This document shows positions 41,122 through 50,137 of a DNA stretch of 64,000 nucleotides, piece after piece. A program made the position numbers and the translations under genes. Positions within the stretch are counted from its first letter, which is position 1; each line of letters opens with the position of its first letter. The notes below the pieces were generated by a model. That model saw nothing but the letters and a program-made list of their open reading frames with translations. It did no database searches and was not told where the DNA came from. The stretch comes from Rhizobium sp. CF122 (GTDB lineage: Bacteria > Pseudomonadota > Alphaproteobacteria > Rhizobiales > Rhizobiaceae), in contig NZ_AKKA01000033.1 of assembly GCF_000282035.1 (NCBI RefSeq), positions 29,733-93,732 on the forward strand, given 5' to 3'.

Positions 41122-43479
41122 TCAGGCGCCGGCTTCTGCCGGCTCCCGCTTCTTTGACGTCTCTTCGGTGTAGTAGCTCACATATTTGTGGCGGTAGCGT
41201 TCGGTGCCGCCGAAGTTGGTGAACTTGCCGAGCTCGGTCATGTCGGTCTTGTTGAGGATCACACCCAGAATCTTGGACTTGATCTGCGGCTCGGCGTTCA
41301 GAAGGTCGCGCACGACACTCGTTGGCGTCGAGCCCCATTCGGTCACGAACAGGAAGCCGTCGACCTGCGGGGCAAATGCCTTGGCGTCGATGACAGGGCC
41401 GAGCGGCGCAAGGTCGACAACGATGTAGTCGAACATCTTGCGTGCATTTTCCATGAGGTTGAACATGCCCTGCGAGGCAAGCAACTCGCTGGTGTGCATG
41501 AGGTGATCGTTCGGCAGAACCGGTAGGATTGCCAGCTTCGTCGCAGGATCGACCTTGACGGCACTCGCCCACGGAACCTCACCGAGAACAGCCTCGACGA
41601 GCCCCTGCTGCGGAGGGGTTCTCAGCATGCGCGTCAGGCCGGGGTTGCGAAGGTCGGCGTCAATGAGCAGCGTGCGCTTGCCGCTGGAGGCGAGAAGCGC
41701 GGCGAAGTTGGCCGCCGTGGTCGACTTGCCTTCTCCCGGCATCGCCGAGACGACGCCGATGACGCGGTCCGATTTGCCCTGGAACATGACGTCGCTCGCA
41801 AGCTTCGCGTTGCGCAGGGTTTCGGCGAAGACCGAGCGCGGCGCTTCGAGCACGACGCGCATGATGCGTTCGAAGGTCGCGCCGGAATCGGCGGCCGCTT
41901 CGGCAGGGGCCAGCGCAGGATTGGCACGGGGCCGGAAGATCTTGCCCTCGCGCGGCGGCTTGCCGATCAGCGGCAAATAGCCGAGGAATTTGAGGCCAAG
42001 GATCGTCCTGACGTCGCCTTCAACACGGAAGAAACGCTCTCGGAATTCCTGGAAGGCCGTGAGCGCACCGCCGGCCATCAGGCCAAGGACAATGGCAAGG
42101 CCGAGTGTCATGGTTTTCTTCGGGCTGGATGGCGAAACCGGGACGCCAGCCTCAGAGATCACGCGGGCCTTGGCGATCGGGAAGGACTGCTGCTGCGACG
42201 CCTCCTCGTACTTGCCGAGGTAGGATTCGTAGAGGGTCTTTAAGGCAGTTGCCCGCTGCTCGAGATCATTGAGCTGGACAATCGACTTGTCGGCTTCCGA
42301 ATTCTTGCCTGTCAGGTGTTCGATGTTCTGGCGGAGCGAGGCTTCCCGCGAGCGGGCGACTTCGAACTCGTTGCGGTAGCTGGAGGTCAGTTGTTGCAGT
42401 TCCTGATAGATCTGGCGAGTCAAATCCTGCTTTTCGGCACGCAAGGCGACGGCCTGCGGGTGGTCCTCACCGAAGTTCGTCGTGACCTCCTGTTCGCGCT
42501 TGTTCACCGAGATGTAGCGGGTGCGCAGGTCCTGGATCACCGTGTTGTCCGTCTGGCCGGACGAGATTGCCGCGTTGTTGACGGCGTTGTCGGGGCCGAG
42601 GTCGACGATCGACTTGAATTGGTTGTAGCGGGCCGAAGCGCTGGCGCTGTCGGCCTGGGCGACGATCAACTGCTTGTTGAGGTCGGCAAGCTGCTGTTCC
42701 GACATCAGCTCACCATTGGCGGACGTCAGGCCATTCTCGGCCTTGAACTTCGCGACATCGAGTGCTGCCTGCTGCGACCGTTCGCGAAGATCTGCGAGGC
42801 GCTGCTGCAGCCACACCGAGGCGCTTTCCGTGGCATCGAAATTGGCGTTCAGCTGGTCATTGAGGTAGGCCGTGGCGTATGCCTTGGTGATCCGTTGCGC
42901 GAGAAGCTTGTCGGTCGAGCGGAAGGAAACGGCGAGAACGGAGCTGCGATTGACCCGCGATACCGCCACCGCCTCCTGCAGCAAGGCTGCCGCCATCTGG
43001 CGGCGACCGTTGCGAGCATCGTCTTCTGTTACCGGCGGGCCACCAGGCGCCAAAGCGGTGACAATCAGCTTCATCCCGGACTTGAACAGCGCAGCGGGCG
43101 ATTTCGGAGGGTCGAGGATCGTCTCATTGTCCTGAAGCTTCTCGGCATCGACCACGCGAAGCGCAAGCTCGTTCGACTTCAGGATTTCGACGGCGCTGGC
43201 GATCTGCATGTCGACCTGCTGTGCGCTGGCCACCGGCGTCGGATCCTGCGCGTATTTCGCAATATCGTCGTCGAGCAGGATCTGCGTCATCGACGTGTAC
43301 TGCGCCGTCGCGAAGAGCAGATAGACAACGGCGAGCGTCACTGTTGCGGCAACGCAGAGCGCAGTCGAGCCGGCGCGGCGGATAACAATGGCGATCAGGC
43401 GATCGATGTCGATGAAGGAATCGGAATCGTCGGCCGCTTTGGGCAGAGAACTGTGCAAGGTCAGGTTCCGTTGGTTCAT
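41122..43479 (-). CDS. exoP: ExoP: Wzz-type chain-length regulator with BY-kinase domain
   Basis: A 785-aa inner-membrane protein, about the length of S. meliloti ExoP. Wzz domain: TM1 about residues 38-57, long periplasmic coiled coil, and a proline-rich segment before TM2 (VPVSPSSPKKTMTLGLAIVLGLMAGGAL). The cytoplasmic bacterial tyrosine kinase has Walker A SAMPGEGKST (about 580), Walker A' LLIDADLRNP (about 605) and a C-terminal tyrosine cluster YRHKYVSYY. It controls polymerisation degree and export. It is the last gene of the exoHK(LA)MOP operon, 4 bp after exoO. Confidence 0.95.
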   Translation of the reverse strand: MNQRNLTLHSSLPKAADDSDSFIDIDRLIAIVIRRAGSTALCVAATVTLAVVYLLFATAQYTSMTQILLDDDIAKYAQDPTPVASAQQVDMQIASAVEILKSNELALRVVDAEKLQDNETILDPPKSPAALFKSGMKLIVTALAPGGPPVTEDDARNGRRQMAAALLQEAVAVSRVNRSSVLAVSFRSTDKLLAQRITKAYATAYLNDQLNANFDATESASVWLQQRLADLRERSQQAALDVAKFKAENGLTSANGELMSEQQLADLNKQLIVAQADSASASARYNQFKSIVDLGPDNAVNNAAISSGQTDNTVIQDLRTRYISVNKREQEVTTNFGEDHPQAVALRAEKQDLTRQIYQELQQLTSSYRNEFEVARSREASLRQNIEHLTGKNSEADKSIVQLNDLEQRATALKTLYESYLGKYEEASQQQSFPIAKARVISEAGVPVSPSSPKKTMTLGLAIVLGLMAGGALTAFQEFRERFFRVEGDVRTILGLKFLGYLPLIGKPPREGKIFRPRANPALAPAEAAADSGATFERIMRVVLEAPRSVFAETLRNAKLASDVMFQGKSDRVIGVVSAMPGEGKSTTAANFAALLASSGKRTLLIDADLRNPGLTRMLRTPPQQGLVEAVLGEVPWASAVKVDPATKLAILPVLPNDHLMHTSELLASQGMFNLMENARKMFDYIVVDLAPLGPVIDAKAFAPQVDGFLFVTEWGSTPTSVVRDLLNAEPQIKSKILGVILNKTDMTELGKFTNFGGTERYRHKYVSYYTEETSKKREPAEAGA

Positions 43480-43483
43480 GGCT

Positions 43484-44491
43484 CTATCCTTTGCGGGAGC
43501 GGGTCACGCCATCGATGGCTGTGAGGTCGGTCTGCGGGCTTACCAGTTGGCGAAGCGGCGCGAGTGCGCGATGGATCCGCATGGCAATCGGCATCCTGAG
43601 ATGCGCCACTGCCGACGGATTGCTCCAGGCCGTCTTGATCGCTCCGGAGATCGACCGGTCTTTGATGTTCTGTACGAGGATGAGGAATGCGCGGCCTCGG
43701 CGGAGGCTTCGTTCGCGAAACTCCTGTGCGGCCGCCGCCTCCGCATCCAGCGTGTGATCTCGAAGGAAAGCCTTATCCCCCTCGATCATGGCATCGATGT
43801 GGTGAAGGGCGAGAACGCGTGAAATCGACCCCTCACGGATCTGATAGTCGTAGCCGGGGATTGGCTCGATCACGCAGCGCCCACCAAGAGCCATGGCCGA
43901 GGCGAGGAACAGATAGTCCTCGCCGACTTTCAGGGCTTCGTTGAAGCGAAGTCCATGCCGCTCGATGAAGGCGCGCTGAAAGATCGGCTTGAGATAACCA
44001 AAGTTATGCGTTGTCTGAAACAGGGCATTCGATCTTATGAATACAGGAAGCGTCAGCTCCGGCGTCTGCGCCAGCGATTGTTCGGCAAACATTGTTTCAG
44101 GCGGCGTGCCGTCGGCGCGAATGACTCGGAGATTGTCGACGGCAATCTGAGCATCAGCCTTCTCGGTGCGCTCGATCATGCGCTGCAACCGCTCCGGTTC
44201 GACGGTGTCGTCGGAATCGAGCACGGCAAGCCAGCGGCCGGTTGCGGCAGACAACGCCGCATTGCGCGCTGCGGCAGGCCCGCCGTTGCGCGCAAGCGCC
44301 AGCAGCTTCACGTTTTTGTCGGCGTAGCTTTCTGCAATGGCTCTCGTCTCGTCCGTCGAGCAGTCATCGGCAACGATCACCTCGACCGAAACGCCCCGTT
44401 GTGCAAGCGCGCTATCGATCGCATTGGCAAGCGTCTCCGCCGCGTTGTACGCGGCGACGATGAAGCTGACGTCGGGCTGGGTTTGCGTCAT
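43484..44491 (-). CDS. exoO: ExoO-like family 2 glycosyltransferase
   Basis: A 335-aa GT-A enzyme: VSFIVAAYNAAETLANAIDSAL, nucleotide site IVADDCSTDET, DxD-type VLDSDDTVEPERL, and acceptor region GEDYLFLASAM. By order and length it corresponds to ExoO, which adds a beta-1,6 glucose (fifth sugar) to the succinoglycan repeat. Its ATG overlaps the exoM stop (ATGA), which fixes the start; a longer upstream frame was rejected. The assignment among Exo transferases rests on synteny. Confidence 0.88.
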   Translation of the reverse strand: MTQTQPDVSFIVAAYNAAETLANAIDSALAQRGVSVEVIVADDCSTDETRAIAESYADKNVKLLALARNGGPAAARNAALSAATGRWLAVLDSDDTVEPERLQRMIERTEKADAQIAVDNLRVIRADGTPPETMFAEQSLAQTPELTLPVFIRSNALFQTTHNFGYLKPIFQRAFIERHGLRFNEALKVGEDYLFLASAMALGGRCVIEPIPGYDYQIREGSISRVLALHHIDAMIEGDKAFLRDHTLDAEAAAAQEFRERSLRRGRAFLILVQNIKDRSISGAIKTAWSNPSAVAHLRMPIAMRIHRALAPLRQLVSPQTDLTAIDGVTRSRKG

Positions 44492-45414
44492 GCAGCCTCC
44501 GCCGTTCCGTACTGACGGATTTCGCGAACGCCCAACAGACCGCTGACGACCCCGGTATGCATGAGGCCGCGAAGGACGTAGCGATACCGTGGGATCGGGG
44601 AAAAGATGCAAGCAAGTGCCGCGCCGTAGCAAAAGATTGCCTTGGCGGCGGCAAGGCCGATCTGTTTCAGTCTCTGCAAGCCGGTGTTCTTTTCCTGAAG
44701 CAGCCGCCCATGTGTCTGGCCGAAACGGAAGCGGCGCTTGGCAAGCCAGGACAGGCCGGCGCGGCTTTCGGTCACCGGTTCATAGACGTAGGCCTCGGGC
44801 GCAAAGGCGATCCCGCCGCCCTCGGCATGCATGTGGCTGAAAAATTCCGTGTCCTCGCCGCCGGTACGTCCAAGCGCGAGGTTGAAGCGACGACCGGCCA
44901 CATGGGGCGAATCGAGGCGAAGGAGGACGTTGCAGGTGTAACCGGTGCGGATTTCGCCGCCGACCCAGACGGGCAGGGTCGAGTGGAAGTCACCCTCGCG
45001 CATCCAATTCGGCGCCGTCGAGGAATAGACACTGCGGACAGGACCGAGCACGGCATCCGCCTTGGTCTTGCTGGCAACAGCAAGCAATTCCACCAGCCAG
45101 TCCTCGCTGGCGTCCTCATCATCGTCGATGAAGGCCAGGAAGTCGCCGGTCGCGTTGTCCAGGCAGGCGTTTCGCGCAATCGAGATGTTCGACGCCGGGC
45201 AATGCACATAGGCAATTTCATGCGGAATGGTCGGGCGAAGCGCATCAATCCGTTCCTTCGCACTCGGAACCTTGTCGTTGTCAGCAACGATGATTTGCAG
45301 CGTTGCTCCATCAGGCACGGCGAGGACCGCAAGCGAAAGCAGCGCTTCGTCAAGCGAAGCGCGGCGATAGGTGCAAACGCCGATATCGATCTGCATGGAT
45401 TTCACGTCGCTCAT
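44488..45414 (-). CDS. exoM: ExoM-like family 2 glycosyltransferase
   Basis: A 308-aa protein (S. meliloti ExoM is about 309). IDIGVCTYRRASLDEALLSL, VADNDKVPSAKERI, FIDDDEDASEDWLVELL (DxD) and GRTGGEDTEFFSHMHAEGG are typical; a hydrophobic C-terminal stretch (AAAKAIFCYGAALACIF) associates with the membrane. It is expected to add the fourth sugar (beta-1,4 glucose). ATGA overlaps at both ends couple it to exoA and exoO. Confidence 0.9.
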   Translation of the reverse strand: MSDVKSMQIDIGVCTYRRASLDEALLSLAVLAVPDGATLQIIVADNDKVPSAKERIDALRPTIPHEIAYVHCPASNISIARNACLDNATGDFLAFIDDDEDASEDWLVELLAVASKTKADAVLGPVRSVYSSTAPNWMREGDFHSTLPVWVGGEIRTGYTCNVLLRLDSPHVAGRRFNLALGRTGGEDTEFFSHMHAEGGGIAFAPEAYVYEPVTESRAGLSWLAKRRFRFGQTHGRLLQEKNTGLQRLKQIGLAAAKAIFCYGAALACIFSPIPRYRYVLRGLMHTGVVSGLLGVREIRQYGTAEAA

Positions 45415-47618
45415 GAGGAGACCTTTCTGCCGCGGAAGCTCAGAAGCTCCATCCAGAAACCGGCTGACCAGGCAAAGTGCATCACCATTGCCGAAACGGC
45501 GGCGAGCGGGCCGTAGGGGTTCCTGTGGCCGATGGCCATCCAGAAGCCATAGCCGACGCAAGCAACGGCCCAGAGGCTGAACGGGATGACGGCTGCCCAG
45601 TTCAGGACGGCAAGAAACGCGCCGATGAAGACCGGCACGACGAGAAGCGGAAGCATCTGGCGAAGATTGGGCATGCTGCCGTGCTTGAGGATGTTCTTGG
45701 CCCGACCCCTGCCATAACCGAGGTACTGGCGAAAGAGTGTCGAGATGGTCGAGCGCGGATAGTAGGTCATCCGCGTCTTATCGGTCATCCAGATGCCGAA
45801 GCCTGCCTGCTTCAAGCGGTAGTCGAGTTCCGCATCCTCGTTATGGCTGAAGGTTTCATCGTAGCCGCCGACAGCGTCGAAGGCTGCGATGCGCATCAGT
45901 GCATGATGGCCGTGATTCGTCCAATGCCCCTTGGCGCCCTCGCGATGCTTGGAGCCACCGTTCCCGAGCTTGGAATTTTGAGCAAAGGCTGTTGCCTTCT
46001 GGAAGACGCCGAAGCCGACGGTTTCCATCGCGACCACGACGGAGTCCGCCTGCGTCAACACGGCCTCCTGCACAAGGCGACGGCAGTAGTCGTCCGGGTA
46101 GTCGCCGTGCGCGTCGATGCGGATCAGGTAGTCGTAGTCACGGCCAAAGGTTTGGACTGCGAGATTAACGGCCGCACTCTGGATCCGCCGCGGATTGTGC
46201 AGCAGGACGATTCGTGGATCGGCGGCGCTGATGCGGGTGACGATTTCGCGAGTTGCGTCCGTACTGCCGCCATCGGCGACAACGATCTGGGCATTCATGT
46301 GATCGAGTTCGAGGCTTAATTTGGCGAGCAGAGCCTCGATGTGCTTCTCCTCGTTCAGGCAGGGAATGATGATGAGACTGGAGACGCTGGCACCGACGTC
46401 AGGCTTCATGGTTGTCCACCCTTCTGGAGATACGCTTGTGGGAACAATTGCGCCGGCGCCGCCCCTCTCTGCGGTTGCCGGAACAAGGCGGGAAAGGCTT
46501 GCGACGAGCGCCACGCAATCGCTGCGGTCGGCAAACCAGGTCTTGCGATCCTTCGCGGCGACGGCCTCACTCAATGCGCGGTAACGCTCGCCGGTCATGT
46601 TTTCGAACAGGTGTTCGAGCTGCGTAACGTTCGCTTCCGAAAGCGCGAGGCCTATGTCGCGGGTATCGAGGAAGCGTGCCGTTTCCGTACCTTTGAGCGC
46701 GATCGGAACCGCTCCGTACAGGCAGCCCTCGTAGAGCCGGTTCGGCAGGAGCCAGCTCGAATTGAGGCCCTCCTCGAAGAAATCGATGGCCCAGGAGAAG
46801 TGGACGTCGTCGTAGATCGCCCGCAAATCTTCCGGGTTGCGGTAGGCGCCTTCGAAACGGAGGTAGGGCTCGTCGCGCACGAAGGCATCGAAATCCTCGA
46901 ATTCGGAGTAGGCGGGACGACCGCGCAGCACGATCTCGACCTTGCCTTCCATGCGGCGTGAGAAATCGGCAAGCAGGCCGAGCGACTTGCGGCAGCGAAG
47001 CGCACCGAACCAGCCGATTTTCCACGGCTCACCGGGTTGCTTCAGGGGCCGTGCGAATGCCGGCTCGATAGCTGCTTCGTCAAGGGAGATGACCTTGTTT
47101 TCAATCAAAAGCGTCTCGGCTTTGACGCCGGACCGAGGACTGAAATAGTTCTCGATGAAGGCCGGAGAACTCGTCAGGATGAGTTTTGTGTTCTTGCCGA
47201 AATGCGCCTCGGCGCGGCGGATCGCCTTGCCGACGATGTCGTCGCGCAGCAGAAGGCGATGGATATCCAGGCATTCATAGGCAACGGGAACGTTGCCGCC
47301 GAAAAGCGCGTTGGCTTTATGCGCGACGGCCAGCGCTTCCAGATTGCGCCCGATGATGAGATTGGGCTTCTCCACGTTCTTCAGCAGAGCCTTGAGGCCC
47401 GCCATCGCCTTTGCGACAGCACTCATGCGTTGCGCAAACTTAGCGTCTGCGGTGCGGCCGAGTTCGATCGGAACCACCCCATGCACTTCGGCAAGCCGAT
47501 TCTCTCCACGGCGGAAACCAGCCAGCACGACGTCGGCGCCTCCCTCGCGCAGCATCAGCACCCGCCGCCGTACGGCAGGGTCTGCCAGGTCGTGCACAAG
47601 GTAGAGCACTTTGAGCAT
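45411..47618 (-). CDS. exoL-exoA: ExoL-ExoA in one uninterrupted reading frame (fused glycosyltransferases)
   Basis: A 735-aa frame. Residues 1-403 resemble ExoL: MLKVLYLVHDLADPAVRRRVLMLREGG, IGWFGALRCRKSLGLL, ending near LVPATAERGG. From Met404 (ATG complementary to 46407-46409) the 332-aa remainder is ExoA: SLIIIPCLNEEKHIEALLAKL, VADGGSTDATREI, IRIDAHGDYPDDYC, and C-terminal TM helices. Both parts have the length of the separate S. meliloti proteins, and AGAAGGGTGG stands 6 nt before the internal ATG. So this may be a fusion made by loss of the exoL stop, or two proteins with an internal start. Start 47618 has AAGGAA upstream; longer frames were rejected. ExoA and ExoL add the second and third sugars. 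Confidence 0.85.
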   Translation of the reverse strand: MLKVLYLVHDLADPAVRRRVLMLREGGADVVLAGFRRGENRLAEVHGVVPIELGRTADAKFAQRMSAVAKAMAGLKALLKNVEKPNLIIGRNLEALAVAHKANALFGGNVPVAYECLDIHRLLLRDDIVGKAIRRAEAHFGKNTKLILTSSPAFIENYFSPRSGVKAETLLIENKVISLDEAAIEPAFARPLKQPGEPWKIGWFGALRCRKSLGLLADFSRRMEGKVEIVLRGRPAYSEFEDFDAFVRDEPYLRFEGAYRNPEDLRAIYDDVHFSWAIDFFEEGLNSSWLLPNRLYEGCLYGAVPIALKGTETARFLDTRDIGLALSEANVTQLEHLFENMTGERYRALSEAVAAKDRKTWFADRSDCVALVASLSRLVPATAERGGAGAIVPTSVSPEGWTTMKPDVGASVSSLIIIPCLNEEKHIEALLAKLSLELDHMNAQIVVADGGSTDATREIVTRISAADPRIVLLHNPRRIQSAAVNLAVQTFGRDYDYLIRIDAHGDYPDDYCRRLVQEAVLTQADSVVVAMETVGFGVFQKATAFAQNSKLGNGGSKHREGAKGHWTNHGHHALMRIAAFDAVGGYDETFSHNEDAELDYRLKQAGFGIWMTDKTRMTYYPRSTISTLFRQYLGYGRGRAKNILKHGSMPNLRQMLPLLVVPVFIGAFLAVLNWAAVIPFSLWAVACVGYGFWMAIGHRNPYGPLAAVSAMVMHFAWSAGFWMELLSFRGRKVSS

Positions 47619-47674
47619 CGAGGTTCCTTTTCGTGTGACGGCTTCCGCCGCGCTGAATTTCTGCGGGATGCTGG

Positions 47675-48469
47675 TCAGTTGAGCGTGCATGCGATCGATT
47701 CAGGGAACTGGCACTTGTCGCCGAGCGCGGTGAAAGCCACGCGCTCGACGCTCAGAACGGCCGGCTTCGTGTAGTCGAAGCGACCCATCCAGTTCGAAAG
47801 CGTGTCCGAACCCCAAAGACTGAAGAAGATCTTCTGCGGAGTGGACGGTATCTTCGATGGATCGGTAACGTCCTGAACAAGCTTGCCGTTCAGGTAGTAG
47901 CGCAAGCGATCCTTTTCCCAGATGAAGGCATAGTCATTGAAGCCCTCATCGGCTTTGCTGCCAACCGGAACGAGTTTCTCGTTACCGCCCTTGGCCTGCA
48001 CGTATTGGTTCACCTGCACCTCGCCGGTGTTCTTGCCCAGCACTTCGAAGTCGATCTCATCGTGCTTCTGCTTGTCGGCAGGGCCGATGTAAGTGAAGAA
48101 CGCAGAGTTCAGGCCCGAGCCGGTGCCCGCCTTGATGCGGGCTTCATAGGTGCCATAGCCGTAGCGCTTGGTCGTCTGGATCTCGCCACACGAATAGTTC
48201 CGATCCTTGGATTTTCCGTCCGCGAACGAGAGCTGCAGGGCACCGTTATCAACCTTCACGTTGTTCTTCGACCAGGTGCAGTTCTGGTGGGCGCCGTTGT
48301 TCCAGCCGTCCGAAACGTACCAGAAGCCACGGTTGATCTTGTCGAAATCATCGACAAAGGACTTTCCGGATGCCTGTTGCGCCGAAGCCGGCAGCGCTGA
48401 AGCGCAGGCTGCCGCGATCGTGATGAGGCTGAGGCAAAGTTTTCGCGCATGGGCGATTTGTGTCGTCAT
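47675..48469 (-). CDS. exoK: ExoK-like secreted endo-beta-1,3-1,4-glycanase (GH16)
   Basis: A 264-aa exported enzyme with signal peptide (LCLSLITIAAACASALPASAQQ). The GH16 catalytic motif DEIDFEVLG (two Glu, about residues 136-144) is intact, with the substrate-groove segments RYGYGTYEARIKAG and DYAFIWEKDRLRYYLNGK. In S. meliloti ExoK trims nascent succinoglycan to low-molecular-weight forms. It lies 3 bp after exoH and 56 bp before exoL. Confidence 0.93.
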   Translation of the reverse strand: MTTQIAHARKLCLSLITIAAACASALPASAQQASGKSFVDDFDKINRGFWYVSDGWNNGAHQNCTWSKNNVKVDNGALQLSFADGKSKDRNYSCGEIQTTKRYGYGTYEARIKAGTGSGLNSAFFTYIGPADKQKHDEIDFEVLGKNTGEVQVNQYVQAKGGNEKLVPVGSKADEGFNDYAFIWEKDRLRYYLNGKLVQDVTDPSKIPSTPQKIFFSLWGSDTLSNWMGRFDYTKPAVLSVERVAFTALGDKCQFPESIACTLN

Positions 48470-48472
48470 GTG

Positions 48473-49603
48473 TCACCTTTGCTGTGTAACGAGTTTGCGA
48501 GAGACGTCCTGGGGCGAGGCCGGCGTCGGCGACCGTTTGGTTCGGCCGCCTGTCAAAATTGCGTAGAGGCGCGGGAAATTCTTCCGGCACAGCCCGTTCG
48601 ACAGAGTGAGAAACGGAAACAGCAGGGCGAAAGACAGGACGAAGAAGAGCGGATAGAAGCTCAAGTCCGCCTTGCCCCAGAGGATCCAGAGAAAGACGAG
48701 CAGCGGGTAATGGGCGCAAAAGATCCAGAAGCTCAGGCTTCCCGTCTTCGAAAGCCGCTGGCCGAGTTGCGTCTTGATCAGCGGAGCCGACAGCAGCCAG
48801 AAGCCGAGCGCGCCGACGATTGCCAGGGCGTTGCGGAAGAACTGCACCCAATCCGGTAGGGAAGGGCCAGTGAAGAAGATCGCCGTTGCCAAAAGTGCCG
48901 AGGCGGCGAGCAGCAAGAAGACGCCAACCGGCGCAAAGCGGTCGAGAGCCTTCAGGTCGAACTGCTTCAGGGCAATGAAGATGCCGAGACTGAAGCTGAA
49001 GAGGATCGAGCGCTTCAAAACGATGTAGATCGACAGCTCCGGAACCAGGGCGATCACCAGCAAGGCGGTCAACGTCAAAATCGGAGCGCGACTGATCAGC
49101 CATGCCAGGATCGGCGAAAGCAGGATGCAAACGAAGAGATCACGAAGGAAATAGAGCGGCACGTTGGCCGGAAAATCTTCCACCGCCAGCACTTGCGTCA
49201 TCAGATCGCGGCCGGACGCACGGAGTGGATCAGGCAAATAGCCGTCGCCGACCCCGACACTGGTGGCCAGAATGATCGCCGCGATGAACGCGCAGTTCCA
49301 AAGCAGGAACGGCAGGAAGACCGTCTGCGCCTTGGTGCGCACGGTTTTCCTGTAGCTGAAGTTTTCCTGCCCGCTGCGAAACAGCAGGTAGCCGGAGATC
49401 GCGCTGAGACAGGGAACGCCTACACGAAAGAGCGCTTCCGTCAGAAAGATCCGGACCCAGTCAAATGCGCCGTAGGTCCCGTCATAGGGACTGCTGGCGG
49501 CGTCGAACGGTATATGGACGAACACAATGCCCGAAATGAGCACGATGCGCATCAGATTGATCCGCGACGATACATTCGCATCAACATTCACGTTATCAGT
49601 CAC
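48473..49603 (-). CDS. exoH: ExoH-like membrane acyltransferase (succinyltransferase)
   Basis: A 376-aa acyltransferase-3 family protein with about ten TM helices. It starts NVSSRINLMRIVLISGIVFVHIPF, where the His of the family active site lies in TM1, then GVPCLSAISGYLLFRSGQENFSYRKTV. ExoH adds succinyl groups to succinoglycan. No ATG suits the conserved N-terminus: GTG 49603 is used here, GTG 49591 is an alternative with AAAAGGGG 11 nt before it. The frame is open to 49828 without support. It is the first gene of the leftward exo operon. Confidence 0.88.
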   Translation of the reverse strand: MTDNVNVDANVSSRINLMRIVLISGIVFVHIPFDAASSPYDGTYGAFDWVRIFLTEALFRVGVPCLSAISGYLLFRSGQENFSYRKTVRTKAQTVFLPFLLWNCAFIAAIILATSVGVGDGYLPDPLRASGRDLMTQVLAVEDFPANVPLYFLRDLFVCILLSPILAWLISRAPILTLTALLVIALVPELSIYIVLKRSILFSFSLGIFIALKQFDLKALDRFAPVGVFLLLAASALLATAIFFTGPSLPDWVQFFRNALAIVGALGFWLLSAPLIKTQLGQRLSKTGSLSFWIFCAHYPLLVFLWILWGKADLSFYPLFFVLSFALLFPFLTLSNGLCRKNFPRLYAILTGGRTKRSPTPASPQDVSRKLVTQQR

Positions 49604-50137
49604 CCCTTTTGGGCCGCACCTCCCCTTGCGACCGTTTTCAATCAGAGCAGACTCGAGCCCGCACGCCGAAGTTAGGGCGAATTCACGGAAGAAAATATGG
49701 CAGTGCAGCAAAAGTGATCGGGGATCCCACTTCGTAACAGTCGTCCTGTCCTGGCTCATTATGGGAAAAAACCTATGTATCGGTCCGCCCGAATCGTCCT
49801 GAACGTCAACGACAGCAGTGCATTTCATAACATGATGATATTCATCAATTTCTGGGTCCTTTCCCCGTCAGGCGGCCTAAAAGTTTTTGTCGACTGGTGA
49901 ACGATTGTTACAACGCGAAGCTGACGAACCGCTCCGATCGTGGCCGAATTGCGGCTTGAGACTGAGCTATCGTTTCGTTTCGATACGGTCTTGTGTGATC
50001 CGGTCTACCCATTCGCTTTGACAAACTTCGGCCGAAATGAACGTCATCATTTTGCAGTGCAGCAGACTTGCTGCGCTTTCAGTCACCCCTAGATGCGCTG
50101 GGGCGGAAACATCACTCGCGTATCTCAAGGAGAGAGT
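49604..50137. promoter_or_regulatory. Divergent exoH/exoW control region
   Basis: About 530 bp without a gene. The octamer GCAGTGCA occurs at 49700-49707, 49815-49822 and 50054-50061, and also in the exoX-exoY gap. A 12-nt repeat TCAGTCACCCCT occurs at 49596-49607 and 50079-50090. In S. meliloti this position also holds exoI and exoT; neither is present here. Promoters could not be assigned by eye. Confidence 0.4.

Noticed and set aside
42316..43524. 402-aa plus-strand frame opposite exoP
   Set aside because: Antisense shadow of exoP, no supporting start or motif.
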